A DNA stretch of 64,000 nt from Prauserella flavalba (GCF_003202235.1 NZ_MASU01000007.1:1-64000), one strand, 5' to 3'; counted from the first letter of the stretch, positions 15,630 to 25,678 are shown. Made by a program: numbers and translations. The notes: generated from the letters alone by a model not told the origin.

Positions 15630-16383
15630 CTACCTTGCCCCTTCCATCCCCCTCACAGCGGGTCTGGCCTCCTGGAACAGCACGGCAACCGCCAGGGCTC
15701 CCAGGGCGAGGAAGGTCACGACCGCGCCGAGGACCGCCGGGTAGCCGAGCTTGCCCGCCGCCGCGACCGCCAGGGAGCCCACGCCCAGCGACGCCGCCGT
15801 CGTCACCGTCACCGCGGCCGCGTAGCAGGCGTGCAGCAGGCACACCAGCGTCGCCGTGCCCGGGAGCGGCGCGTTGCCCGACGCCAAGGGGAACAGCGAC
15901 GCCACCACGACGACCTGCGCGAAGCTCAGCACCAGCAGCGCCGTGCGGCGCGATATCCGCGTCAGCGCGACACCCGCCGCGAGGCCGCCGGCGATCGCCG
16001 CGACGTTGCCCAGCACGGTGTTCACCAGTCCCAGCCGGGACAGCGACCAGCCCGCGTCGATCAGCATGGGCGTGAGCAGCATGAACGATCCGCCCGCTCC
16101 CAGCCACATCAGTGGCAGCGGCACGAACGCCCACCGCGCGACTCGCGGGCGGCGCAACAGCGTCACCAGGTCGCTCGGTGCGGCCGTCGCCCGCGCACGC
16201 GGTTCCCGGAACGTCAGCACCTGCGAGCAGGAACAACGCCTGGAAGGGGCCGAGCGGCTCCAGCGACAGGCCCCGTTCCCGCAGGATCGCGGGCAGTCCC
16301 CCGCCGCCGAGGAAGCTCGGCGCGAGCCACCGTCCGACGTAGAGCCCCGCGAGCAGGCCGTACACCCGCCCGCGCGCGGTCAT
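15630..16383 (-). pseudogene. MFS transporter with internal deletion and frameshift
   Basis: The ATG at 16381-16383 overlaps the stop of the DJ-1 gene (ATGA), and the first 55 residues look like MFS TM1 (RVYGLLAGLYVGRWLAPSF, GLPAILRERGLSLEPLG). At about 16215-16225 the reading frame changes. The other frame resumes with LTFREPRARATAAPSDLVTL, the central cytoplasmic loop, and then TM7-TM12 through LALGALAVAVLFQEARP. TM2-TM6, roughly 120 residues, are missing. The remaining 196-residue second half could still be translated but would not be a full transporter. Confidence 0.7.
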
Positions 16384-17060
16384 CCGAGCAGGCGTGCCGA
16401 CAGCTCCGGGCTGCCGGCGAGCCCCTCGTCCAGCGCCGTGCGCCGCAGGGGCGCCCAGAACTCGTGCGGTGCGGCCGCCCAGTCGAGCGGGCCGAACGGC
16501 GGCTCGGGGTCGTACTCGATGCCGAACTGCACCTGCCTCGCCACGTCCTCGCCCGCCAGCGTGCGCACCAGATGCAGCGCCAGGTCGATGCCCGCCGAGA
16601 CGCCCGCGGCCGTGAACACGCGGCCGTCCTGCACCCAGCGGCGGCGCACCGGCTTCGCGTCCAGCGCGGCGAGCTGCTCCAGAAACGCCCAGTGCGTGGT
16701 CGCCTGACGGCCTTCCAGCAGGCCCGCGGCCCCCAGGATCAGCGAGCCCGTGCACACCGAGCCCACTACGTCCGCGTTCGCCGCCGCCCGCCGGAGGTAG
16801 GACAGCAGCGTCTCGTCCGTCATCGCCTTGATCGTCGGCGCCATCCCACCCGGCACCAGCACCACCGCGGGGTCAGGAACCTCGGCGAACGTGTGGCTCG
16901 CCGCGAGCCGCACCGGCGTGTCCGTGGCCACCGGCTCGCGGGTCTGTCCGACCACCACCACCTCGTAGCCGGGCAGCACGGAGAGCACCTGCAGCGGGCC
17001 CACCAGATCGAGCGGCGTCAGCCCCGGGTACAGAACGAACGCGATCGTCTTCTTCTCCAT
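16380..17060 (-). CDS. DJ-1/PfpI family protein, isonitrile-hydratase-like
   Basis: A 226-residue DJ-1/PfpI domain. The nucleophile elbow is Cys103 in GSVCTGSLILGAAGLLEG, followed by RQATTHWAFLEQL, a pattern shared with isonitrile hydratases and the ligand domains of GlxA regulators. The acidic partner is probably in LYPGLTPLDLVGPL near residue 16. It is divergent from an AraC-type GlxA regulator across a 96-base gap, so that regulator likely controls it and the broken MFS gene behind it. Confidence 0.85.
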   Translation of the reverse strand: MEKKTIAFVLYPGLTPLDLVGPLQVLSVLPGYEVVVVGQTREPVATDTPVRLAASHTFAEVPDPAVVLVPGGMAPTIKAMTDETLLSYLRRAAANADVVGSVCTGSLILGAAGLLEGRQATTHWAFLEQLAALDAKPVRRRWVQDGRVFTAAGVSAGIDLALHLVRTLAGEDVARQVQFGIEYDPEPPFGPLDWAAAPHEFWAPLRRTALDEGLAGSPELSARLLG

Positions 17061-17156
17061 GACGTCACAGTGGCGACCGCACGGGGCCCGGCGAGCCGCG
17101 ATGTCCGGATTCCTGCGAACCGTGTCCGTCGGCCAGGTGCTGCTAGCCTCCAGCGC

Positions 17157-18164
17157 ATGAGGCGCGTGGTGATCATCGGTTACGAGGACGCCGCGCTGCT
17201 CGACATCGCCTGCCCCTCGGACGTCTTCGACGCGGTGAACCGGCTCGGGGTCACGCCCGGGTACGACATCCGCCTCGCCAGCATCGACGGCAAGCCCGTG
17301 CGCAGCACCTCCGGGCTGACGCTGGCGGTGCACGACCGGCTCGACCGCCTCTCCGGCCCGCTCGACACGCTCGTCGTCGCGGGCGGGCTCGGGCACGAGG
17401 CGGCCGCCGCCGACGTGCGCCTGACCACGCACCTGCGCAGGCTGGCCACCGCGTCCCGCAGGGTCACCTCGGTCTGCACGGGGTCCACGGTGCTCGCGGC
17501 CGCGGGGCTGCTGACCGGGCGGCGCGCGACCACCCACTGGTTCTGGGCTTCCCGGCTCGCCGACGGCTACCCCGGCGTGACCGTCGAACCCGCGCCGTTG
17601 TTCATCCGGGACGGCAACGTCTACACCTCGGCCGGTGTCACGAGTGCGCTCGACCTGGCGCTGGCACTGGTCGAGGAGGACCACGGGCCGGACATCGCCC
17701 GCGAGGTCGCCCGCCACCTGGTGACCTACCTCCAGCGGCCCGGCAACCAGGCGCAGGTCAGCATGTTCCTGACCGCAGCGCCGTCGCCTGCCCACCGGGT
17801 GGTGCACCAGGCGACCGCGCACATCGCCGCCTCGCTCGCCGCGGACCTGAGCACGCCCGCGCTCGCCGCCACCGTGGGCGTGAGCGAACGCCAGCTCACC
17901 CGCCTGTTCGCCGAGCACCTCGGGACCTCGCCGAGCCGCTACCTCCGCGCCATGCGCACCGAGGCCGCGGCGCAGCTGCTCACCGCCAGCGAGCTACCGC
18001 TGTCGGCCGTCGCCCGCCGGTGCGGGTTCGGCTCCACCGAAACACTCCGGCAGGCGTTCCTCGACCACTACGACACGGCACCGTCGGCGTACCGGCGCGC
18101 GCATCGCCGTCAGGACCGTGCCAGCAGCGGGATCCGCCCGCCCGCGAGCACCGCCTCCACCTGA
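17157..18164 (+). CDS. GlxA-family AraC-type transcriptional activator
   Basis: A 335-residue protein with an N-terminal DJ-1/PfpI-like sensor domain (residues 1-180, Cys107 in TSVCTGSTVLAAAGLL) and a C-terminal AraC double helix-turn-helix (LAATVGVSERQLTRLFAEH near 245 and VARRCGFGSTETLRQAF near 295). It probably senses a small nitrogen compound and controls the divergent DJ-1 operon. Its last 55 bases overlap the end of the convergent aconitase gene. Confidence 0.88.
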   Translation: MRRVVIIGYEDAALLDIACPSDVFDAVNRLGVTPGYDIRLASIDGKPVRSTSGLTLAVHDRLDRLSGPLDTLVVAGGLGHEAAAADVRLTTHLRRLATASRRVTSVCTGSTVLAAAGLLTGRRATTHWFWASRLADGYPGVTVEPAPLFIRDGNVYTSAGVTSALDLALALVEEDHGPDIAREVARHLVTYLQRPGNQAQVSMFLTAAPSPAHRVVHQATAHIAASLAADLSTPALAATVGVSERQLTRLFAEHLGTSPSRYLRAMRTEAAAQLLTASELPLSAVARRCGFGSTETLRQAFLDHYDTAPSAYRRAHRRQDRASSGIRPPASTAST

Positions 18165-20053
18165 CGCTCCGAAAGCCGGTGGCGCAGGGCGTAGTTCTCA
18201 CCCTTGGTCTCGTTGCGCACGGACAGCCCTGGGCCGCCGGGCAGCTGCTCGCGCAGGCCGTCGAGCACGATCGTGTCGCCCTGCTCCACACGGTCGTAGT
18301 CGGCGGGGTCGCGGAACTCGAGCGCGAGAATCCCGAAGTTCGCCAGGTTCTGCCAGTGGATCCGGGCGAAGGACTTCGCGATCACGGCCTTGAGCCCGAG
18401 GTGCCGGGGCGTGATGGCCGCGTGCTCGCGCGACGAGCCCTGCCCGTAGTTGTCGCCGCCCACCACCACGTGCCCTTCGGCCCTGCGGGCCCGCTCGGGG
18501 TAGGTCTCGTCGATCTGCGTGAACGTGAACTCCGCCAGCTTGGGCACGTTGGACCGGAACGGCAGCGCCCTCGCCCCCGCGGGCGAGATCTCGTCGGTCG
18601 ACACGTTGTCGCCCACCTTCAGCAGCACGGGAGCCTCGATGCGCTCCGGCAGCGGCGGGAAGTCCGGCAGAGCCGAGATGTTGGGCCCCTTGACGAGCTT
18701 CTCCGTCGCGGCCTGCCCGGGCGGCAGCGGCGGCACCAGCATGTCGGTGTTCACCGACGCCCGCTCGGGCAGCCCCAGGTCCGGCCACTCCAGCCCCAGC
18801 GCGGCGGCCAGCTCCCTCGGGTCGGTGATGACGCCCGTCAGCGCCGACGCGGCCGCGGTCTCCGGCGAGCACAGCCACACCGCGTCCTCACGCGTGCCCG
18901 AGCGGCCGGGGAAGTTCCTTGGGAACGTCCGCAGTGAGTTGTGCCCGACGGCCGGTGCCTGGCCCATACCGATGCAGCCGAGGCAGCCCGCCTGGTGGAT
19001 GCGCGCGCCCGCGGAGATCAGGTCGAACGTGTCGCCGCGTTTGGTGAGGTCGGCGAAGATCTCCCGCGACGACGGGTTGACGTCGAAACTCACGGCGGCG
19101 TCGGTCTGCCTGCCCCGCACCAGATGCGTGGCGATCGCGAAGTCGCGCAGGCCCGGGTTCGCCGACGAGCCGATCACGACCTGGCCCACCTCGATGCCCG
19201 CCACCTCCCGCACGGGCACCACGTTGTCCGGTGAGGACGGTCGCGCGATCAATGGCTCCAGTGTGGACAGTTCGATCTCGTCGGTGACGTCGTAGGCGGC
19301 GTCCGGATCGGCCACCAGCTCGGTGAAATCGTCCTCGCGGCCCTCGGCGCGCAGGAACGCGCGCACCGCGTCGTCGGAGGGGAACACCGTCGTGGTCGCC
19401 CCGAGCTCGGCGCCCATGTTGGCGATCACGTGCCGGTCCATCGCAGACAGCGTCGCCACGCCGGGGCCGTGGTACTCGATGATCCGATTCAGCCCGCCCT
19501 TGACGCCGTGGCGGCGCAACATCTCCAGCACCACGTCCTTCGCCGACACCCACGGCGGCAGCTCACCGGTCAGGCGCACGCCCCAGATCTCAGGCATCCG
19601 CAGGTACACCGGCTCCCCGGCGATCGCCAGTGCCGCCTCGAGTCCGCCGACTCCCATCGCGAGCATCCCCAGCGAGCCGGCCGCGCACGTGTGCGAATCG
19701 GAGCCGACCATGCTCTTTCCGGGCACGCCGAAACGCTGCATGTGCGTGGGGTGGGAGACACCGTTGCCCGGTTTGGAGAACCACAGCCCGTAGCGCCGGC
19801 ACGCCGAGCGCAGGAACGCGTGGTCCTCGGCGTTCTTCTCATCGGCCTGCAACAGGTTGTGGTCGACGTACTGCACGCTCACCTCGGTGCGCGCCCGGTC
19901 GAGGCCGAGCGCCTCCAGCTCCTGCATCACGAGCGTGCCCGTGGCGTCCTGGGTGAGCGTCTGGTCGATCCGGAGCCCGATCTCCTCCCCCGGCACCATC
20001 TCGCCACTCACCAGGTGATCGGCGATGAGCTGCTGCGCGACGGTCTTCCCCAT
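18110..20053 (-). CDS. Aconitate hydratase (single-chain, short form)
   Basis: A 647-residue aconitase-family enzyme with the 4Fe-4S cysteines in [13 protein letters not shown] near residue 120 and [15 protein letters not shown] near 350. The C-terminal swivel domain holds [21 protein letters not shown] near 540. It isomerises citrate to isocitrate, or acts on a related hydroxy-acid. It is clearly shorter than the ~930-residue AcnA common in actinomycetes and resembles the 640-residue type found in clostridia and some actinomycetes, so it may be a second aconitase or a homoaconitase-like enzyme. ATG at 20051-20053. Confidence 0.88.
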   Translation of the reverse strand: MGKTVAQQLIADHLVSGEMVPGEEIGLRIDQTLTQDATGTLVMQELEALGLDRARTEVSVQYVDHNLLQADEKNAEDHAFLRSACRRYGLWFSKPGNGVSHPTHMQRFGVPGKSMVGSDSHTCAAGSLGMLAMGVGGLEAALAIAGEPVYLRMPEIWGVRLTGELPPWVSAKDVVLEMLRRHGVKGGLNRIIEYHGPGVATLSAMDRHVIANMGAELGATTTVFPSDDAVRAFLRAEGREDDFTELVADPDAAYDVTDEIELSTLEPLIARPSSPDNVVPVREVAGIEVGQVVIGSSANPGLRDFAIATHLVRGRQTDAAVSFDVNPSSREIFADLTKRGDTFDLISAGARIHQAGCLGCIGMGQAPAVGHNSLRTFPRNFPGRSGTREDAVWLCSPETAAASALTGVITDPRELAAALGLEWPDLGLPERASVNTDMLVPPLPPGQAATEKLVKGPNISALPDFPPLPERIEAPVLLKVGDNVSTDEISPAGARALPFRSNVPKLAEFTFTQIDETYPERARRAEGHVVVGGDNYGQGSSREHAAITPRHLGLKAVIAKSFARIHWQNLANFGILALEFRDPADYDRVEQGDTIVLDGLREQLPGGPGLSVRNETKGENYALRHRLSERQVEAVLAGGRIPLLARS

Positions 20054-20096
20054 GGGCCAGGGCTACCCGCAGCGGCGCGTCGGCAATCATGGTGGG

Positions 20097-20540
20097 ATGG
20101 CAGCCACGCACCGCGCCGACGTGCTGCTCGCGATCGCCGCGGGCGGCGCGCTCGGCAGCCTCGCCCGGTACGGGCTCGGGGTCGCGCTCCCCCACCCGCC
20201 CGGCGGGTTCGCCGTGTCGACCCTGCTGGTCAACGTGGCCGGCTGCCTGCTCATCGGCATGCTCATGGTCGTGATCACGCAGACCGCGCAGCCGCACCGC
20301 CTGCTGCGGCCCTTCGTCGGGGTGGGACTGCTGGGCGGCTTCACCACGTTCTCGACCTATGTCCTCGACGCCATCGAGTCCGTGCGGCACGGCAGACCCG
20401 GGATCGCCCTGCTCTACGCGGCGGGCTCGGTGGTGTGCTCGCTCGCCGCGGTGGCGGTGGGCATGCTGGTGACCCGGCGGCTCCTGCGGCGCACCGGCAG
20501 GCGCGGGCCCGTCCGGCAGAAACAGGCAGGAGGCGTCTGA
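20097..20540 (+). CDS. crcB: Fluoride channel FluC/CrcB, first copy
   Basis: A 147-residue protein with four membrane segments. Motifs: [14 protein letters not shown] near residue 15, [14 protein letters not shown] near 45, and [18 protein letters not shown] near 80, the Phe/Ser/Thr stretch that lines the pore. It exports fluoride as a dual-topology dimer. Its stop shares a base with the start of the DUF190 gene (TGATG), and a second crcB follows, so the two channel subunits probably form a heterodimer. Only 43 bases separate it from the divergent aconitase gene. Confidence 0.93.
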   Translation: MAATHRADVLLAIAAGGALGSLARYGLGVALPHPPGGFAVSTLLVNVAGCLLIGMLMVVITQTAQPHRLLRPFVGVGLLGGFTTFSTYVLDAIESVRHGRPGIALLYAAGSVVCSLAAVAVGMLVTRRLLRRTGRRGPVRQKQAGGV

Positions 20541-20881
20541 TGCGACTGTCCGGCCGCGCGCTGCGGCTCACCGTGTATCTGGGCGAGGACGACACGTGGC
20601 ACCACCAGCCGCTGTATCACGAGATCGTGCGCAGGGCGCGGGACGCGGGCCTCGCCGGTGCGTCCGTGCTGCGCGGCATCGAGGGCTACGGGGCGAGCTC
20701 GCTGATCCACACGAGCCGGCTGCTGTCGCTGTCGGAGGACCTGCCGGTCGCCGTCGTGATCGTCGACGAGGAGGACCGCGTGCGGCGTTTCCTTCCGCAG
20801 CTCGACGAGCTGATCGAGGAGGGACTGGTGACCCTCGACGAGGTCGAGGTGGTTCGCTACACAGGCAGGCAGGCCCCATGA
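20540..20881 (+). CDS. DUF190 family protein
   Basis: A 113-residue PII-like ferredoxin-fold protein: [42 protein letters not shown] and [17 protein letters not shown] are the family hallmarks. DUF190 genes commonly accompany crcB and may act as a fluoride-responsive regulator of the channel, though the mechanism is not established. It overlaps the crcB genes on both sides (TGATG at the start, ATGA at the end), so the three are a strict unit. Confidence 0.92.
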   Translation: MRLSGRALRLTVYLGEDDTWHHQPLYHEIVRRARDAGLAGASVLRGIEGYGASSLIHTSRLLSLSEDLPVAVVIVDEEDRVRRFLPQLDELIEEGLVTLDEVEVVRYTGRQAP

Positions 20882-21252
20882 CGGCCCTGTGGGTGATGCT
20901 GGGCGGCGCGGCCGGAGCCGTGCTGCGCTATCTCACCGACCGGCGGGTGCAGCGTGCCCACGACTCCGTGTTCCCGTGGGGCACGCTCACCGTCAACGTC
21001 GCCGGTTCGGGCGTGCTCGGCGTGCTGGCGGGCTGGGCGCTGTCCGGCGGGGAACCCGGTGCCGTGCAGGCGCTGGTCGGCACCGGACTCTGCGGCGCGC
21101 TCACCACGTTCTCCACGTTCGGCTACGAGACCGTGCGGCTGGTCACCGCCCGGGCCAGGCTCTACGCTGTCGCGAACGTGGCGATCACGGTTTTCGCCGG
21201 GTTCGGTGCGGCCGCGGCTGGGCTCGTGCTCGGCACCGCACTGTGGAGCTAA
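20878..21252 (+). CDS. crcB: Fluoride channel FluC/CrcB, second copy
   Basis: A 124-residue protein with four membrane segments, shorter than the first copy. It carries [33 protein letters not shown] and [20 protein letters not shown]. The ATG overlaps the DUF190 stop. Its TAA overlaps by four bases the stop of the convergent F420-type gene, leaving no room for a terminator between them. Confidence 0.93.
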   Translation: MTALWVMLGGAAGAVLRYLTDRRVQRAHDSVFPWGTLTVNVAGSGVLGVLAGWALSGGEPGAVQALVGTGLCGALTTFSTFGYETVRLVTARARLYAVANVAITVFAGFGAAAAGLVLGTALWS

Positions 21253-22199
21253 CGCGGCGCGAGCGCCTCCACCTGCTCCAGCGGGTCACCGCCGGTGGGC
21301 AGCAGCGAGATCACCGGCGTGGTGAGCCCGTTGTCCACATAGGACTGCAGCGTCTCGCGGCACCGCTCGGGGCTGCCGTGCACGATCAGCTCGTCCACCA
21401 CCTCGTCGGGAATCACCGCGTTGGCCTTCTTGCGGTCCCCGGCCGCCCACGCCTCGTGCATGGGCGCCAGCACCTCGCCCCGGCCCAGCCAGTCGTGGAA
21501 CGCCCGGTACACCGGCACCGTGAGATAGCTGCTGATCAGCAGGCGGCCGAGCTTGCGCGCGGCGTCGGCGTCCTCGGTGGGACACACGAAGATCCGCGCC
21601 ACCAGCTCCAGGTCGGGGCCCACCTCGGCACGCACCTTCGGCACGTCCGCGGGCGCGAACCAGTTCGTGATCGCGCCGTCGGCCTCGCGCGCCGCGAGCC
21701 GCAGCATGCCCGGACGCAGCGCGGCGAGCATGATCGGCGGCGCCGGGTCGGCGGGCCGTTCCAGGCGGAACCGGCTCACCGAGAACGTCGGATACTCCTC
21801 GGTCACCTTCTCCCCCGCCAGCGCCGCGCGCAGGAACCGCAGGGTGTCGCGCGTGCGGGCGTAGGGCTCGGTGAACGCGCCCGCGTTCCAGTTCTCCACG
21901 ATCACCGGCGATGACGCGCCGATGCCGAGCACGAACTTCCCGGGCGCGCACTCGGCCAGCGTGGCCGCGCTCATCGCGATCACGCCGGGACCGCGCGTGT
22001 AGACCGGGACGATCGCCGTGCCCAGCCGCAGCCGCGGCGCCCACTGCGAAGCCAGCAGCAGCGGCGAGAACGCGTCGGTGCCCGCGGTCTCGGCCGACCA
22101 CGCGTCGGTGTAGCCGAGGTCGGGCAGCCGCTCGATCAGCTCGCGATGCTGCGGCAGCGGCACCCCCGTCAGCGGAACGGTCAATCCCCAGCGCCTCAT
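21249..22199 (-). CDS. LLM class F420-dependent oxidoreductase
   Basis: A 316-residue luciferase-fold protein: WGLTVPLTGVPLPQHRELIE, TDAWSAETAGTDAFSPLLLAS near 40, LRLGTAIVPVYTRGPGVIAMSA near 60, and GKFVLGIGASSPVIVENW near 90. This pattern (ending in PERCRETLQSYVDNGLTTPV) is that of actinobacterial F420-dependent oxidoreductases rather than FMN monooxygenases. The substrate is unknown. The ATG at 22197-22199 overlaps the peptidase stop (ATGA), so the two are coupled. Confidence 0.88.
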   Translation of the reverse strand: MRRWGLTVPLTGVPLPQHRELIERLPDLGYTDAWSAETAGTDAFSPLLLASQWAPRLRLGTAIVPVYTRGPGVIAMSAATLAECAPGKFVLGIGASSPVIVENWNAGAFTEPYARTRDTLRFLRAALAGEKVTEEYPTFSVSRFRLERPADPAPPIMLAALRPGMLRLAAREADGAITNWFAPADVPKVRAEVGPDLELVARIFVCPTEDADAARKLGRLLISSYLTVPVYRAFHDWLGRGEVLAPMHEAWAAGDRKKANAVIPDEVVDELIVHGSPERCRETLQSYVDNGLTTPVISLLPTGGDPLEQVEALAPR

Positions 22200-24274
22200 C
22201 GTGCCTCCAGCGCGTTCTTGATCCACTCGACCTGCGTGAGCATCAGGTTCTCCGCGACCTCCTCGGCCTGCGGCGTCATGTGCGTCGCGCCCGCCAGCGG
22301 GAGGAACGTGTGCGCCCTGCCCGCGGCCAGTAGCTCCGCGGACAGCCGCAGCGCGTGTGCGACGAACACGTTGTCGTCGGCAAGGCCGTGCACGATCAGC
22401 AGCGCGCGGCGCAGGTTCGGGGCGTCGGCCAGCAGCGAGTTGCGCTCGTAGCTCTCGGGCTCGTCCTGCGGGCGCCCGAGGTAGCGCTCGGTGTAGTGCG
22501 TGTCGTACAGGGACCAGTCGGTCACGGGGGCGCCCGCGACGGCAGCGTGGAACACGTCCGGCCTGCGCAGCACCGCGAGCGCGGAAAGGTAGCCGCCGTA
22601 GGACCAGCCCCGGATGGCGACCCGGCCGAGGTCCAGGTCGGGGTGGTCGGCCGCGACGGCGCGCAGCGCGTCGACCTGGTCGGCGAGCGTGACCTCGGCG
22701 AGCCTGCCCGCGATCTCCCGCTCCCACGCCGGCCCGCGTCCCGGCGTGCCGCGACCGTCGGCCACGAGTACGGCGAACCCCTGGTCGGCCAGCCACTGCG
22801 AGGTGAGAAACGCGTTGCGGCTCTGGAGCACGCGCTGGGCGTGCGGACCGCCGTACGGGTCGAGCAGCACCGGCAGCTTGGCGCTGCCCTGCTGGTACCC
22901 CGTCGGCAGCAGCAACGCCGCGCGCAGACCCCGCTCCCCCACGGTGAGCCACGTCAGGTTGGGCTCGATCCCGGGATCCACCGTGCGGGACGCCACCTTC
23001 GCGATCGGCTCGCCGTCCCGCAGCACCGAGACCTCCGGGCCGCTGTGGGTGAGGCTCCACGACGAGAGCACCGTGATCTCGGTGTTTCCCGCGCCGATGT
23101 GCACACCGTCCACGGTGGACAGACGACGGACGGAGCCGTTCTCCGTGCGGTAGACGTGGATCTGCGTCGGGTCGTCTTCGGAGGCGCTGAACAGCACCTC
23201 GCCGCCGACGTCGAGCACCGAGCGCACCTGCAGGCCCGGATCGGTCACGGGCTTGCCGTCGAGCAGCAGCCGGTAGGCGCCGTCGGCGGCGCTCACGTGC
23301 ACGAGCCTGCCGTCGGTGGTCCAGGCGGGCACACCCGCGACGATCTCCACCCAGTCCGGGTCGCTCTCGGCGTGCACGAGGCTCGTCGAGCCGTCGGCCG
23401 GGTCGACGGCGTAGACCTCGAGGCGCTTCTGGTCGCGCGGCTGCACGGTGATCAGCGGCGCGCCGCCCGCCGACCAGTGCACGGCGACGAGGTACTCCCA
23501 GTCGCCGCGCTCGACGTCGACCCGGCTGCCGTCCAGGCCGAGAAACGACAGCGAGACCTCGACGTTGGTGGTGCCCGCGGCCGGGTAGGCGACCGTGTTG
23601 ACGGGGGCGTCGGGGTGCACCGGGTCGGCGATGTGCCAGCGCGGCACGGCCGAGCGGTCGGTCCGCTCGACGAGCAGGGAACGCCCGTCGGGGGCCCACC
23701 AGTAGCCGCGGACGCGGCCCATCTCCTCGGCGGCGATGAACTCCGCGAGGCCCCACGCGATGTCCTCGCCCTCCTCGTCCACCAGCAGCCGATCGTCGCC
23801 CGTGCCGAGGTCGATGACGTGCAGGCGCCGGTCGGCGACGTAGGCGACGTGCGTGCCCGTGGGGTCGGGCCTCGGGTCGACCACCGCACCGTCGACGAGC
23901 ACCCTGGTCTCGCCCGTGCGCAGGTCGGTGGTGTGGAGCCTGCCGGAGAGCGAGAAGGCGACGACGGTGAACGCCGCGTCGGCCGCGTAGCCGACGACGC
24001 CACCGGAGGTCTCCCTCGCCCGTTCCCGCCTCGCGCGCTCCTCGGGCGGCAGGTCCTCCTCACCGGGCAGCAGCTCCGCGGCGTCGACGATCTTGGCCTC
24101 GGCCGCCGAGCGCAGATCGAGCTGCCAGAGGCTGTTGCGCCGGTCGACGCCGGACTCGGCGCGCAGGAACAGCAGCCGGGAGCCGTCCGGAGAGACCCGG
24201 AACTCCTTCGGCGCGCCGAGGGTGAACCGCTGCGTCCGCGCCTGCGCGCGAAGGAACGAGAGATCGTCTGTCAC
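22196..24274 (-). CDS. S9 family serine peptidase (DPP IV-like)
   Basis: A 692-residue prolyl-oligopeptidase-superfamily enzyme with an N-terminal beta-propeller (residues about 1-430) and a C-terminal alpha/beta-hydrolase. The triad is visible: Ser in RGWSYGGYLSALAVL, Asp in HGLADDNVFVAH, His in GATHMTPQAEE. A Glu pair in AEFIAAEEMGR (near 185) matches the double-Glu motif that anchors the substrate N-terminus in DPP IV. No signal peptide is seen, so it is probably cytoplasmic. It should remove N-terminal dipeptides. Confidence 0.92.
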   Translation of the reverse strand: MTDDLSFLRAQARTQRFTLGAPKEFRVSPDGSRLLFLRAESGVDRRNSLWQLDLRSAAEAKIVDAAELLPGEEDLPPEERARRERARETSGGVVGYAADAAFTVVAFSLSGRLHTTDLRTGETRVLVDGAVVDPRPDPTGTHVAYVADRRLHVIDLGTGDDRLLVDEEGEDIAWGLAEFIAAEEMGRVRGYWWAPDGRSLLVERTDRSAVPRWHIADPVHPDAPVNTVAYPAAGTTNVEVSLSFLGLDGSRVDVERGDWEYLVAVHWSAGGAPLITVQPRDQKRLEVYAVDPADGSTSLVHAESDPDWVEIVAGVPAWTTDGRLVHVSAADGAYRLLLDGKPVTDPGLQVRSVLDVGGEVLFSASEDDPTQIHVYRTENGSVRRLSTVDGVHIGAGNTEITVLSSWSLTHSGPEVSVLRDGEPIAKVASRTVDPGIEPNLTWLTVGERGLRAALLLPTGYQQGSAKLPVLLDPYGGPHAQRVLQSRNAFLTSQWLADQGFAVLVADGRGTPGRGPAWEREIAGRLAEVTLADQVDALRAVAADHPDLDLGRVAIRGWSYGGYLSALAVLRRPDVFHAAVAGAPVTDWSLYDTHYTERYLGRPQDEPESYERNSLLADAPNLRRALLIVHGLADDNVFVAHALRLSAELLAAGRAHTFLPLAGATHMTPQAEEVAENLMLTQVEWIKNALEAR

Positions 24275-24429
24275 GAGGCCCCACTCTTGCAGAAGGGGTC
24301 GCGGTCACGCCAACACCGGAGCGCGATGCAACGATTCGCGTGTCTCGGCGCCGATATGCGCAACGAACCGAACATTGTGAGACGTTTATGCGGCTGATGT
24401 CACCGCCTGGTTCGACCTAATCTGAACGT

Positions 24430-25662
24430 ATGACGACCTTCGCCGACGGCACCACCAGCACCACGACCGCCGACCTGATCGCGCTCGACGAGCGGTGGAG
24501 CACCCACAACTACCACCCGCTGCCCGTCGTGATCGCCGAGGCGGAGGGCCCGTGGGTCACCGACGTCGACGGCAGGCGTTACCTCGACTTCCTCTCCGGC
24601 TACTCCGCGCTCAACTTCGGCCACCGCCACCCCGCGCTCGTGGCCGCCGCGATCGAGCAGCTCGGCCGGGTCACGCTCACCTCGCGCGCGTTCCACCACG
24701 ACCAGCTGGGCCGCTTCTGCCAGGAGCTCGCCACGCTCACCGGCACCGAGAAGGTGCTGCCGATGAACTCCGGCGCCGAGGCGGTGGAGTCGGCGCTCAA
24801 GGTCGCGCGCAAGTGGGCCTACCGCGTCAAGGGCATCCCGGACGGCACCGCGGAGATCGTGGTGGCCGCGTCGAACTTCCACGGCCGCACCACCACGATC
24901 GTGTCGTTCTCCACCGACGAGACCGCCCGGGCGGACTTCGGCCCGTTCACGCCCGGCTTCGTCGTGGTGCCCTACGGCGACGAGGCCGCGCTGGCTGCCG
25001 CGATCACCGAGCGCACCGCGGCGGTGCTGCTGGAGCCCGTCCAGGGCGAGGCCGGCGTGATCGTGCCGCCGCCCGGCTACCTCGGGCGGGCGCGTGAGCT
25101 GTGCGACGAGGCGGGCGCCCTGCTGATCGCCGACGAGATCCAGTCCGGGCTCGCACGCACGGGACCGGTGCTCGCGCTCGACCACGAGGGCGTGCGCGCC
25201 GACCTCTACACGCTCGGCAAGGCGCTCGGCGGCGGCATCGTGCCGGTGTCGGCGGTCGCGGGCCGCGCTGACGTGCTCGGGGTGCTTCGGCCCGGCGAGC
25301 ACGGCTCCACCTTCGGCGGCAACCCGCTCGCGTGCGCGGTGGGCAGGGCCGTGGTGCGGCTGCTGGAGACCGGCGAGTTCCAGGAGCGGGCGGCGACGCT
25401 CGGGGCGCACCTGCACGCGCGGCTCGGCGAGCTCGTGGGCCACGGCGTGAGCGAGGTGCGGGGACGAGGCCTGTGGGCCGGGGTCGACCTCGCTCCCGGC
25501 GGGCTCAGCGGGCGAGCGGCCTCGGAGGCCCTCATGGCCCGCGGCGTGCTGTGCAAGGAGACGCACGGCGCGACCCTGCGTGTCGCTCCCCCGCTCGTGA
25601 TCAGCCGTGACGAGCTCGACCAGGGCATCGACGCGATCGAGACGGTCGTGCGGGTGCGCTGA
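24430..25662 (+). CDS. rocD: Ornithine--oxo-acid transaminase
   Basis: A 410-residue class III PLP aminotransferase converting ornithine and 2-oxoglutarate to glutamate semialdehyde and glutamate. Seen: LDFLSGYSALNFGHRHPALV near 55, MNSGAEAVESALKVARKWAY near 115, IADEIQSGLARTG near 235, and the PLP lysine in YTLGKALGGGIVPVSA near 260. The 155-base gap to the divergent peptidase gene holds its promoter; no operator was recognised. DUF2252 follows after 16 bases. Confidence 0.93.
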   Translation: MTTFADGTTSTTTADLIALDERWSTHNYHPLPVVIAEAEGPWVTDVDGRRYLDFLSGYSALNFGHRHPALVAAAIEQLGRVTLTSRAFHHDQLGRFCQELATLTGTEKVLPMNSGAEAVESALKVARKWAYRVKGIPDGTAEIVVAASNFHGRTTTIVSFSTDETARADFGPFTPGFVVVPYGDEAALAAAITERTAAVLLEPVQGEAGVIVPPPGYLGRARELCDEAGALLIADEIQSGLARTGPVLALDHEGVRADLYTLGKALGGGIVPVSAVAGRADVLGVLRPGEHGSTFGGNPLACAVGRAVVRLLETGEFQERAATLGAHLHARLGELVGHGVSEVRGRGLWAGVDLAPGGLSGRAASEALMARGVLCKETHGATLRVAPPLVISRDELDQGIDAIETVVRVR

Positions 25663-25678
25663 CCGGCAAGATGGGGAC

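Noticed and set aside
20054-20096. Fluoride riboswitch ahead of crcB
   Set aside because: Only 43 bases separate the divergent genes, and the conserved pseudoknot pattern of the crcB motif is not present.
22196-24274. Secreted peptidase
   Set aside because: The N-terminus begins MTDDLSFLRAQARTQRF with no hydrophobic signal, so a cytoplasmic location is more likely.
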